Source of the DNA: Xanthomonas cannabis pv. cannabis | GTDB lineage: Bacteria; Pseudomonadota; Gammaproteobacteria; Xanthomonadales; Xanthomonadaceae | NCBI RefSeq assembly: GCF_000802365.1 | Contig: NZ_JSZE01000083.1 | Span: forward strand, 1 to 44,505 | Direction: 5' to 3' | Length of the DNA stretch: 44,505 bases | Shown here: piece after piece, positions 26,715-35,255 of the stretch | Layout: each line of letters starts with the position of its first letter | Numbering within the stretch: the first letter of the stretch is position 1 | Notes under the pieces: model-generated | Told to the model about the DNA's origin: nothing | The model's input: only the letters and a program-made list of their open reading frames with translations | Database searches by the model: none | Position numbers and translations under genes: made by a program

Positions 26715-28417
26715 GGGCGCACAGGGGAGGCAGGAGAAGGGGACTGCACGGACGGGCGCAGATAACGCCGCCACACCAGCACGGACAGGATCCACAGCCC
26801 GGTGGCGATGGCAATGCAGCCGATCAGCAGGAACACATCGTTGTAAGCCAGCACATTGGCTTCGCGCGTGGCCACGCTGCCCAGTGCACGCACGCCCTGC
26901 GCCTGGCGCAGCGCCGGGTCGCCGATGGCGCGCCCGTAGACGTTGGCGTATGCCTGCACGCGCGCGGCCACTTGCGGGTCGGTCAGCACCAGATGCTCGA
27001 CCAACTGGCTGGAATGGTATTTCTCGCGTACCACCTGCACGGTGCCGAGCAGGGCGCTGCCGAGCAACCCGCCCATGTTCTGTGCCATGCCGAACAGCAC
27101 GATGAAGCTGATCAGGTTGCCCGGTTGCGCAATGACCCGCCCGATCCCGGCCACCATGGCCGGGCCGATGAAGAACGTGCTGCCGAAGGCGAGCAGGAAT
27201 TGGCTGACGTACATCTGTTCGGGGCGGGTGAGGCTGGTGGCATCGGCGTCCATGAAGCAGCCGATGCAGATGGCGGCCACCGCGATGATCAGGTGTTCGG
27301 CAACCCGCGCCGGGTTGATCAGCCACGCACTGGCGGCCACGCCCACCACCGCGCCCAGCAGCATCAGCGCAAACAGCGTCTGCAGCTGCACGTTGGCCAG
27401 GCCCAGGGTCTGAAAGAAGCCGATCGCGCCGGTGCTCTGTTCCGACAGCACCAGGCGGATCAGCAGGATGGCCAGCCCCAGCCGCAGCATGTCCGCGCTG
27501 GCCAGCCAGCGCGTGTTGATCATCGGGTTGCGGCGGTTATGTTCGATCCACGCTGCCAGGCACAGCAGCACGATCGAAGCCGCCAGCACCACGCCCAACC
27601 ACGGCGTACTGGTCCACCACAACAGCCGGCCCAGCGACAGCACCGCCGCCAGACCGGCCGCACCGGCGGCGAACAGGCTGAAGGTGAGGAAATCCAGCGG
27701 CTCGAATACCCGGTAACGGTCGCCCGGCGGCAGCTTGAGCGCCAGCACGCAGGCCAGCGCAAACACCGCCAGCCCGAACTCGAACAGATACAGCCCCTGC
27801 CACTGGCCAAATTCCAGCAGGTCGGTGGAAAACACCCGCGCCAGCGGCAACGCCAGCTGGGTGACGCCCAGCCCCAGCACCACGGCCTTGAGCCGGTATT
27901 TGCCCGGGAACGCCTGGATCACGTAATACAAGCCCAGCGAGCTGAGCGCGGCGCCGACCAGGCCGTGGGCGGCTCGCACGGTGATCGCCGAGCTCAGGCT
28001 GTGCACGAACAGATGCGCCAGGGCGATGGCCGCATACAGAGCCAGGAAGATCTCGGTGAAGCGGCGCAGCCCGAACTGCTGGCGAAACTTCACCAGCAAC
28101 AGGTTCGCCGACATGTTGGTCATCACATAGGCGGCCGGCAGCCAGGCCATTTCGGTGGCGTAGGCGCCCAGCGCGCCCTGAAGGTAGGGCAGGTTGGCGG
28201 TGACCAGCGCATTGCTCAGGCCCCCGGTCAGCGCCACCACCATGCCGACCAGGCCGTACTGGATGCGGCGCCGGGTGGGGTGCAGCGGGGTGGAGGCCGA
28301 GCCCGGCAGGGTGGGCTTTTCGTGGGGCTGCCAGTCGCGCTGGGCGTACTTGTCACGCACGCAATGCTCGCAAGGCAGGGGCGGAAGAGTGCGCGATTGT
28401 GGTCCGGTTGCGGTCAT
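26711..28417 (-). CDS. emrB: EmrB-type MFS efflux transporter (DHA2 family)
   Basis: A 568-residue transporter with about 14 membrane spans, partner of the EmrA-like adaptor encoded next. Typical segments are [40 protein letters not shown] and the late [20 protein letters not shown]. The substrate is not deducible; relatives export hydrophobic toxic compounds. Unusually, about 50 cytosolic residues precede the first span and include a [14 protein letters not shown] motif. The start at ATG 28417 is 29 bp from the divergent ubiE start, so the two promoters overlap or one is embedded in the other gene. Confidence 0.9.
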   Translation of the reverse strand: MTATGPQSRTLPPLPCEHCVRDKYAQRDWQPHEKPTLPGSASTPLHPTRRRIQYGLVGMVVALTGGLSNALVTANLPYLQGALGAYATEMAWLPAAYVMTNMSANLLLVKFRQQFGLRRFTEIFLALYAAIALAHLFVHSLSSAITVRAAHGLVGAALSSLGLYYVIQAFPGKYRLKAVVLGLGVTQLALPLARVFSTDLLEFGQWQGLYLFEFGLAVFALACVLALKLPPGDRYRVFEPLDFLTFSLFAAGAAGLAAVLSLGRLLWWTSTPWLGVVLAASIVLLCLAAWIEHNRRNPMINTRWLASADMLRLGLAILLIRLVLSEQSTGAIGFFQTLGLANVQLQTLFALMLLGAVVGVAASAWLINPARVAEHLIIAVAAICIGCFMDADATSLTRPEQMYVSQFLLAFGSTFFIGPAMVAGIGRVIAQPGNLISFIVLFGMAQNMGGLLGSALLGTVQVVREKYHSSQLVEHLVLTDPQVAARVQAYANVYGRAIGDPALRQAQGVRALGSVATREANVLAYNDVFLLIGCIAIATGLWILSVLVWRRYLRPSVQSPSPASPVRP

Positions 28418-28446
28418 GGTGGCGTCAGCAGTGCGATAATCCGGCC

Positions 28447-29208
28447 ATGAGCGAATCCCCCTATACCTCCGGTACCACCCATTTCGGCTTTCGCGATGTC
28501 GCTGCCAAGGACAAGCAGAAGCTGGTCGGCGAAGTGTTCACCTCGGTCGCGCGCAACTACGACCTGATGAACGACCTGATGAGCCTGGGCGTCCATCGCG
28601 CATGGAAACGCTACTTCGTGGCGACCGCGCAGGTGAAGCCGGGCGACCGCGTGCTGGACCTGGCCGGCGGTACCGGCGACATCGCCGTGCTGCTCAAGGA
28701 GCGCGTGGGCGAAGAAGGCGCGGTGGTGCTGGGCGACATCAATGCCGGCATGCTGTCGGTGGGCCGCGACCGGCTCACCAACCGCGGGCTGGTGTCCGGG
28801 TTCGATTACGTGCAATGCAACGCCGAAGCGCTGCCGTTCCCGGACCAGAGTTTCGACCTGGTGACCATCTCCTTCGGCCTGCGCAACGTCACCGACAAGG
28901 ACGCCGCACTGCGCGAGATGTACCGCGTGTTGAAGGTGGGCGGGCAGGCACGTGTGCTGGAGTTTTCCGAAGTGACCGCCGACTGGTTCAAGCCAATCTA
29001 CGACTTCCACTCGTTCAAGATCCTGCCCAGGCTGGGCCAGCTGTTCGCGCGCGACGCCGACAGCTACCAGTACCTGGCCGAAAGCATCCGCAAGCACCCG
29101 CCGCAGGAATCGCTCAAGGGCATGATGGGCGAGGCCGGATTCGCGCGTTGCCATTACAAGAATCTGACTGGCGGCATCGTGGCCATCCACTCCGGCTACA
29201 AGATCTGA
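28447..29208 (+). CDS. ubiE: Ubiquinone/menaquinone C-methyltransferase UbiE
   Basis: UbiE carries out the SAM-dependent C-methylation step in ubiquinone (and menaquinone) synthesis. The 253-residue protein has the opening [39 protein letters not shown], the SAM motif [10 protein letters not shown], the later [11 protein letters not shown] and the characteristic end [13 protein letters not shown]. The start at ATG 28447 fits family length; the open frame reaches 28399. Its gene is divergent from emrB. Confidence 0.97.
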   Translation: MSESPYTSGTTHFGFRDVAAKDKQKLVGEVFTSVARNYDLMNDLMSLGVHRAWKRYFVATAQVKPGDRVLDLAGGTGDIAVLLKERVGEEGAVVLGDINAGMLSVGRDRLTNRGLVSGFDYVQCNAEALPFPDQSFDLVTISFGLRNVTDKDAALREMYRVLKVGGQARVLEFSEVTADWFKPIYDFHSFKILPRLGQLFARDADSYQYLAESIRKHPPQESLKGMMGEAGFARCHYKNLTGGIVAIHSGYKI

Positions 29209-29400
29209 CCACGCGCGCCGGGCCGCCGAGGCGGCGCGCGCATCGCGCGCCGCAGCCTGGATGAGCTCGCGCCGCTTGGGTTCGCTTGGCGCGCCCTGGC
29301 TGCTTGCACAGGTGTGCGCACCAGCGGATTTCTGGGACGCTCGTCGCGTTGGCTCCACTGACTGTCGGCGACACTAGGCGCCCCTTTGCCGGAGAGTTGG

Positions 29401-30291
29401 ATGCGCTTGTACGCCGGGCTCTCGCGCGTGTTTCCCCGTTCCTTCAGCGCCAAGTTGCTGGCGGTGACCTTCATCGGGATCCACCTGCCGCTGCTGTTGT
29501 TGATCGCCTGGCTGGCCTCGCAGAGCGAGCTGGAAGGCCGCCCGTTGTGGTCGGTGGTCATCGTGGCCTTGCTGGCCACCTTGGCAGGCACCGCGCTGAC
29601 GCTCTCGGCGCTGTATCGCCTGCTTGCCCCGTTACGCATCGCCGCCGACGCGCTGGACACCTACTACGCCGACCAACGTCTGCCCAGCCTGCCCGAGCAT
29701 GGCGACGACGAACTGGGCCGGCTGCTGCGCGGCATCAACCGCAGTCTGCGTGGCATCGACGCGGGCATGCGCGATCTCAGGAAGCACGCGCTGTTCGACC
29801 CGCTGACCGAAGCGTTGAACCGGCGCGGTTGCGAACAGGCCATGCGCGATTCGGTCGCCGCCTCGCAGCGCGAAGGCTGGCCGTTCGTGTTGTTCGTGCT
29901 GGATATGGACAACCTCAAGCCGATCAACGACCGCTTCGGGCATCTGGCCGGCGACCGCGTGCTGGTGCGGCTGGTGGAATCGGCCTATGGCTGGCTGGGC
30001 GCGCAGGACTGGATCGGGCGCTGGGGCGGCGATGAATTTCTGATCGGCGTGCATGCCAGCGAAGACGAAGCCACGCTCAAGCTCAATCAGTGGCTGTCGA
30101 TGCTTGAACGCGAAGACGGCGATGAAGCGCCGCTGCATCTGAGCGCCGGCAGCGCGGTCTGCGAACAGGGGCTGGACGCCACCGAACTGTATCGGCGCGC
30201 GGATGCGGCGATGTACCGCGCCAAGTTCTCCGGCGGGCGGCGGCTGGTGCGCGATGGCCACGACACCCCGCGCAGTCATCCAGTGACCTGA
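29401..30291 (+). CDS. Membrane-bound diguanylate cyclase (GGDEF protein)
   Basis: The 296-residue protein has two membrane spans (about residues 15-40 and 48-75) with almost no periplasmic loop, a HAMP-like linker (about residues 76-125), then a GGDEF domain with intact GGDEF at residues 209-213 and FDPLTEALNRRG and DMDNLKPINDRFGH upstream. It should make cyclic di-GMP. The Arg of the product-inhibition I-site (RxxD five residues before GGDEF) is absent: the place reads GAQD. The ATG at 29401 with ggagag (29391-29396) is preferred over TTG 29386. Regulatory input is not apparent. Confidence 0.9.
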   Translation: MRLYAGLSRVFPRSFSAKLLAVTFIGIHLPLLLLIAWLASQSELEGRPLWSVVIVALLATLAGTALTLSALYRLLAPLRIAADALDTYYADQRLPSLPEHGDDELGRLLRGINRSLRGIDAGMRDLRKHALFDPLTEALNRRGCEQAMRDSVAASQREGWPFVLFVLDMDNLKPINDRFGHLAGDRVLVRLVESAYGWLGAQDWIGRWGGDEFLIGVHASEDEATLKLNQWLSMLEREDGDEAPLHLSAGSAVCEQGLDATELYRRADAAMYRAKFSGGRRLVRDGHDTPRSHPVT

Positions 30292-30389
30292 GCACCGACG
30301 GCGCGGCAGCGCTGGCGTGAGCAAGCGCTGGCCGTCGGCTGCGCGCCCGCACCCGGCGGCACGGGCAGGCCGTGGCCGGGAGCGCTAAA

Positions 30390-32369
30390 ATGCCCAATTC
30401 CCTCGCTGCGGTGCCGTCGATGCGCTTCACTTCCCTGTCGCTGTCCCTGGCCGTGTCCCTCGCACTGGCCGGCTGTTCCAATGAGTCCACGCCGCCGGCT
30501 GCCACCACCGCCGCACCGGCCGCCACTGCCAAGGCCCCCGTGAAAGCAGACGCCCGCACCCACGACGAGAGCTCCTATGCCCAGCCGCAGCTGGTGGTCA
30601 TCAAGGACCTGGCGCTGGACCTGAAGCTGGATTTCGATGCCAGGCAGATCGGGGGCACCGCCACCTACACGCTGCAGTGGAAGGACAAGGCCGCCAAGCA
30701 ACTGGTGCTGGACACGCGCGAGCTGAGCATTGCGCAGGTGCAGGCCGACGATGGCAAGGGCGGTCTGTCGCCGTTGCAATTCGCACTGGCGCCGGCCGAC
30801 AGGACCTTTGGCAGCAAACTCACCATCGAAGCGCCGACCCAGCCGGGCAAGGTCGTGATCACCTATCACACCGCGCCCACCGCCTCGGGCCTGCAGTGGC
30901 TGGAGCCGGCCATGACCGAAGGCAAGCAGCTGCCTTTCATGTTCAGCCAGTCGCAGGCGATCCACGCGCGCAGCTGGGTACCGCTGCAGGACACCCCGAG
31001 TGTGCGCTTCACCTATAGCGCGCATGTCACCTCGCGTCCGGACGTGATGGTGCTGATGAGCGCCGACAACGACCCCAAGGCCGCGCGCGACGGCGATTAC
31101 AGCTTCAAGATGCCCGAGCCGATTCCGTCCTACCTGCTGGCAATCGCCGCCGGCGATGTGGTGTTCAAGCCGATCTCCGCACGCTCGGGCGTGTGGGCCG
31201 AACCGGCGATGGCCGACAAGGCTGCCAAGGAGTTCGAAGACACCGAGAAGATGATCGGTGCTGCGGAAAAACTCTATGGCCCGTATCGCTGGGGCCGTTA
31301 CGACATGCTGGTGCTGCCGCCGTCGTTCCCGTTCGGTGGCATGGAAAATCCGCGCCTGACCTTCGCCACGCCCACCGTGATCGTCGGCGACAAGTCGCTG
31401 GTGTCGTTGGTGGCGCACGAATTGGCGCACAGCTGGTCGGGCAACCTGGTGACTAATGCCAGCTGGAAGGACATCTGGCTCAACGAAGGCTTCACTACCT
31501 ACGTGCAGGGCCGCATCACCGAAGCGCTGTACGGCACCGAGATGGCCGAGATGGAGCGCGAGATCGACCAGGGCGATCTGCTGGCGGAAGTAAAGGACAT
31601 GCCGCCGGCCGACCAGGTGCTGGAGTTGCCGCCGCTGGCGCAGCGCGACCCGGACGAGGCTTTGAGCCAGGTGGCCTACGTCAAGGGCGCGTGGTTCCTG
31701 CAGTTCCTGGAGCAGCGTTTCGGCCGCGAGGTGTTCGACCCGTTCCTGCGTGGCTGGTTCGACGATCACGCGTTCCAGAGCGCCACCACCGACCAGTTTG
31801 TCGATTACCTGCAGAAGAACCTGCTGGCCAAGCATCCCAACACGGTGAGCGCCGCCGAGGTGGATGCCTGGCTGAAGCAGCCGGGCATCCCGGCATTCGC
31901 GGCCAAGGCGCGCTCGCGCAGCTTCTCCATCGTGGACACCGCACGCATCGCCTGGAGCGGTAGCGGTACGCTGCCCAGCAAGCAGGTCACCGGCGAATGG
32001 GGCACGCAGGAGTGGGTGCATTTCCTCAGCGGCATGGGTGCCACCTTGAAGCCCGAGCAGCTCAAGCAGCTGGATGAGGCGTATCACTTCACCGGCACGC
32101 CCAATGGCGAGATCGCCATGCGCTGGTATCCGCTGGCGACCCGCAGCGGCTACACCGACGCGCGCGCTGCCGCCGGTGAGTTCATCGAGCGCGTCGGCCG
32201 TCGCAAGCTGGTGCTGCCGATCTATACGGAACTGTTGAAGACCCCGGACGGCATTGCGTTTGCCGAACAGGCGTTCGAAAAGGCCAAGCCGGGTTACCAC
32301 CCGATCACCACTGCGTCGGTGACCGAGATGATCGCCAAGGCCAAGGCGGCTGCGCCGACGCAGCCGTAG
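30390..32369 (+). CDS. M1 family zinc aminopeptidase lipoprotein
   Basis: The 659-residue enzyme should remove N-terminal residues from peptides in the periplasm. A lipobox LALAGC shows a lipoprotein, followed by an Ala/Thr-rich linker. The domain order is that of leukotriene-A4-hydrolase-like M1 enzymes: a beta-sandwich, the GGMENP exopeptidase motif, the zinc site HELAHSWSGN with the third ligand in WLNEGFTTY, and a helical C-terminal domain. ATG 30390 has gggа-like spacing from a ribosome site; ATG 30420 (MRFTSLSLSLAVSLALAGC) gives a tidier signal peptide and is an equal alternative. Confidence 0.93.
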   Translation: MPNSLAAVPSMRFTSLSLSLAVSLALAGCSNESTPPAATTAAPAATAKAPVKADARTHDESSYAQPQLVVIKDLALDLKLDFDARQIGGTATYTLQWKDKAAKQLVLDTRELSIAQVQADDGKGGLSPLQFALAPADRTFGSKLTIEAPTQPGKVVITYHTAPTASGLQWLEPAMTEGKQLPFMFSQSQAIHARSWVPLQDTPSVRFTYSAHVTSRPDVMVLMSADNDPKAARDGDYSFKMPEPIPSYLLAIAAGDVVFKPISARSGVWAEPAMADKAAKEFEDTEKMIGAAEKLYGPYRWGRYDMLVLPPSFPFGGMENPRLTFATPTVIVGDKSLVSLVAHELAHSWSGNLVTNASWKDIWLNEGFTTYVQGRITEALYGTEMAEMEREIDQGDLLAEVKDMPPADQVLELPPLAQRDPDEALSQVAYVKGAWFLQFLEQRFGREVFDPFLRGWFDDHAFQSATTDQFVDYLQKNLLAKHPNTVSAAEVDAWLKQPGIPAFAAKARSRSFSIVDTARIAWSGSGTLPSKQVTGEWGTQEWVHFLSGMGATLKPEQLKQLDEAYHFTGTPNGEIAMRWYPLATRSGYTDARAAAGEFIERVGRRKLVLPIYTELLKTPDGIAFAEQAFEKAKPGYHPITTASVTEMIAKAKAAAPTQP

Positions 32370-32399
32370 TGGCAGCGGAGGGCGTCGCAGACGCCCTCC

Positions 32400-32810
32400 G
32401 TCGCTTCCATCGCCGCATCGTGCCTGCAACCACCCTCGTAGGAGCGCACCCGGGCGCGACAGGGCTTTCCCGGTGAAACCCCCGTCGCGCCCGGGTGCGC
32501 TCCTACGACGCGGGGTAGCTGATCGCGGGTGGTGCGGCAGGCTGGTACCGTTGCCGTTGCCGTTGCCATGCCGTTGCCATGCCGTTGCCGTCCATGCCTT
32601 CCGGAAGCGACGATGCAGTCCCGCCGTTGTGCATGCTCGCCCGCCACTCCATCGCGGCATCGTGCCTGCAACCACCATCGTAGGAGCGCACCCGGGCGCG
32701 ACAGGGCTTTGCCGGTGAAACCCCCGTCGCGCCCGGGTGTGCTCCTACGGTGTGCGGCGGTTAATCGCGGTTGATCGCGGGTCATGCGGACAGGCTGCTA
32801 TCGTTACGGC
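32400..32810. repeat. Duplicated 242-bp segment with long perfect hairpins and a gttgcc microsatellite
   Basis: Hairpins at 32438-32506 and 32680-32748 share arms beginning gtaggagcgcacccgggcg (23 bp, perfect in the first copy) and loops with cggtgaaacccc. The flanks are duplicated as well: cgtgcctgcaaccacc before each hairpin, and gatcgcgggt with ggctg after each, giving a period of 242 bp. Between them lies a run of gttgcc/gccatg units (about 32549-32600). No gene is seen in this 463-bp gap. Confidence 0.8.
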
Positions 32811-32832
32811 TGCATTCGCCCCGGAGTCGACG

Positions 32833-33552
32833 ATGAAGTATCTGCTGAGCGCGGCCCTGTGCGTCGCGGCCCTGACTGCCTGCACCGACCGCGAGGCGCA
32901 ACGCAAGGCGCAGGAAACTGCACAGGCGCAGGCCAAGGAAACCCAGGCCGATGCGCTTGCCAAGCAATACGACGAGGCGGTGAAGGCGCAGAACTGGGAC
33001 ATGGCGCGCGCCCACGGCGCCGCCTTGCTCGAAGGCTATGCCGGCACTGCAGCCGCCACACGCATTGAGCCCGGCTATGCCGACATCAAGGCCAAGGGCG
33101 AGCAGGCGCGCGAACTGCGCCGCATGCAGGCGCTGTGGCAGTACTCGCAGGTGCCGGCCAAGGGTGGCACCCAGCGCTCGGCGATGATCGAGGCCAAGGA
33201 GCGCGTGGATGTGGATGGCAGTGGGCCAAAGCCGGTCAGCCTGGTGTTCCGCGATCATCCGCAGTGGAAGCGCCACAGCTATCTCGTGCTCAAGGCCGGC
33301 GACTTCAATTGCTACGCTGGCTGCAAGGTGCAGGTTGCGACCGACGGCGGCGCACCACGCGCGATGGCGGCGCATCGACCGGATACCGATGAAGCGATCG
33401 CCATGTTCATCGACGACGACAAGGCACTGTGGAAGCTGGTGCGCAACGCCAAGCGCATCAACATCGCCTTCCCGGTCAAGGCCGGCGGCACGCGGACCGC
33501 GGAATTCGAGGTGGGCGGGCTGGACACCACCCAGATGCCGGGCTGGAAATAA
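32833..33552 (+). CDS. Hypothetical lipoprotein
   Basis: The 239-residue protein begins with a lipoprotein signal (MKYLLSAALCVAALTACTDR, lipobox LTAC). A charged, Ala/Gln-rich helix (about residues 20-65) follows, then a mainly beta domain containing two close cysteines (FNCYAGCKV). I recognise no named family. The start is ATG 32833, after ccggagtcgacg. The next gene begins 4 bp after the stop, so both are probably co-transcribed. Confidence 0.75.
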   Translation: MKYLLSAALCVAALTACTDREAQRKAQETAQAQAKETQADALAKQYDEAVKAQNWDMARAHGAALLEGYAGTAAATRIEPGYADIKAKGEQARELRRMQALWQYSQVPAKGGTQRSAMIEAKERVDVDGSGPKPVSLVFRDHPQWKRHSYLVLKAGDFNCYAGCKVQVATDGGAPRAMAAHRPDTDEAIAMFIDDDKALWKLVRNAKRINIAFPVKAGGTRTAEFEVGGLDTTQMPGWK

Positions 33553-33555
33553 CCC

Positions 33556-34185
33556 ATGGACGGCGCGATTGCCGCACGCCTGCCGCTGTCTGCGTGCCGG
33601 CATTGGGTGTTCGACATGGATGGCACGCTGACCGAGCCGGTGCACGATTTTGCATTGATCCGACGCGCGCTGGAGATCCCGCCCGACGCGGACATCCTGC
33701 ATCACCTGGCTGCATTGCCGGCCAATGAGTCGCAGGCCAAGCATGCCTGGTTGCTGGAGCACGAGCGTGTCCTGGCAGAGGCGGCACGCCCTGCGCCCGG
33801 TGCGCAGCAGCTGGTGCGCGCGCTGCAGGCCGATGGCTGCCGGCTGGGCTTGCTGACCCGCAACGCACGCAGCCTGGCGCAGGTGACATTGGAGGCGATC
33901 GGTCTGGCCGATGCCTTTGCGCCGGACGACATCGTCGGCCGTGACGAAGCGGCACCCAAACCCGCGCCCGATGGCCTGCGCCACTTCCAGCGGCGCTGGG
34001 CAGTGAGCGCCGCGGCACTGCTGATGGTCGGCGACCATCACAACGACCTGGCCTGTGGCCGCGCCGCCGGCGCAGGCACCGTGCTGGTCAATACCCCGGG
34101 CGATCCCTGGCCTGGCCTGGCCGATTGGCGCCTGCGCGATTGCGCTGACCTGTTACAGCACTGGCAGGCCCGCGCTGGTCAGTAG
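33556..34185 (+). CDS. HAD superfamily hydrolase, phosphoglycolate phosphatase-like
   Basis: A 209-residue haloacid-dehalogenase-type phosphatase. Motif I is VFDMDGTLTEP with both Asp residues, motif II LGLLTRNAR, motif III the Lys in AAPKPAPDGL, and motif IV VGDHHNDLACGRAAG. A small helical cap sits between motifs I and II (subclass IA). The substrate is unknown; the family includes phosphoglycolate phosphatases. It lies 4 bp after the lipoprotein gene. Confidence 0.88.
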   Translation: MDGAIAARLPLSACRHWVFDMDGTLTEPVHDFALIRRALEIPPDADILHHLAALPANESQAKHAWLLEHERVLAEAARPAPGAQQLVRALQADGCRLGLLTRNARSLAQVTLEAIGLADAFAPDDIVGRDEAAPKPAPDGLRHFQRRWAVSAAALLMVGDHHNDLACGRAAGAGTVLVNTPGDPWPGLADWRLRDCADLLQHWQARAGQ

Positions 34186-34379
34186 TTTCGCTGTCTTCAC
34201 TTGGCACGGCGGCATATCGTGTGGCGCTCGCGCGTTGCGAGTTGCCCCGATGTCGCGCCGACGCAGCTCGCCAATCCACTGTCGCGCGCCTTGCGACATG
34301 GGTTCGGCAGGCTGCGATCGGTCAATCTGCGGCACTGTTTTGCAGCGCTGTGCTGCACAGCGCGCACTACATTGAGTTC

Positions 34380-34655
34380 CTGCAGCACACCTGCCCTCAT
34401 CCGCCCTTCGGGCACCTTCTCCCGGTGGGAGAAGGGAGGCGTCTGATGCGGTGATTGAAACGTACTGCATTGCGTCCCTGCAGCACACCCGCCCTCATCC
34501 GCCCTTCGGGCACCTTCTCCCGGTGGGAGAAGGGAGGCGTCTGATGCGGTGATTGAGACGCACTGCATTGTATCCCTGCAGCACACCTACCCTCATCCGC
34601 CCTTCGGGCACCTTCTCCCGTTGGGAGAAGGGAGGCGTCTGATGCGGTGATTGAA
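34380..34655. repeat. Three tandem 98-bp REP units upstream of the PQQ operon
   Basis: ccctcatccgcccttcgggc begins at 34394, 34492 and 34590, exactly 98 bp apart. Each unit has the palindromes gcccttcgggc and ccttctcccggtgggagaag, then gaggcgtctgatgcggtgat and a shared tail with actgcattg and ccctgcagcacac. The core is the same element, inverted, as at 13923 and 17562. Bases 34186-34379 before it contain no gene. Confidence 0.88.
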
Positions 34656-34738
34656 AGCGGTAGCGTTGCTGCTGGTGAGCACAACAAGCGCAAGCTCCAG
34701 GGCTCAGCAAAGTGCTAGAGCGCTCAGCACGGTGCTAG

Positions 34739-34778
34739 CCCCTCTCCCCGCGGGAGAGGGGTTGGGGTGAGGGTACGG
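34739..34778. repeat. REP-like inverted repeat cccctctcc...ggagagggg
   Basis: cccctctccccgcgggagag plus ggg forms a perfect inverted repeat, followed by ttggggtgaggg. The following 34779-35255 (about 480 bp) is unique sequence with no recognisable gene and should hold the promoter of the operon starting at 35256; I cannot point to a convincing -35/-10 pair. A purine-rich ribosome site (gagagggg, 35239-35246) precedes the first ATG. Confidence 0.65.
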
Positions 34779-35255
34779 CCCAGGCGCCATCGGCACATCC
34801 TCGCGCCTTCGGCACATCCTGAGTGCATCGCGCAAAGACGCTGCATGGTGCGTGCATCGTCGTGAGCAGTGCACGTCTCCAACCGTCCAATGCCCGCCCT
34901 CATCCTTCATCGTGCTTGGCCTCCCAGCGGGCGAAGGCAGACAACACCTTCCAACGATCCTGCGCACGTGCCTGGGCACCGCAAGAGCGCCACGCCTTCA
35001 CCCAACCGCACGCAGTGCTCCACCAGCGCGACAGCACGCCCGGCGCAAACTGTGCCAAATGCGTGACACCTGGTGTGCTGCGGCAACCACGCGTGCGCAA
35101 CGCGCTGCCACTGCAAGGTGCTGCGACGCAACAGTACGCTGGCACGCGCTGTGCTCTGTCGTCTCCCGGTACCCACCCGTTTGCGCCGTCGCTGCGCAGC
35201 AAGCGCGCGTGGCTCTTCGTTCGATTGGATTCTTCACCGAGAGGGGTAGACGCAT

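Noticed and set aside
34380-34655. Regular 98-bp array as a CRISPR
   Set aside because: Repeat and spacer are both conserved between units and the core is a REP element found elsewhere in the window; no cas genes are present.
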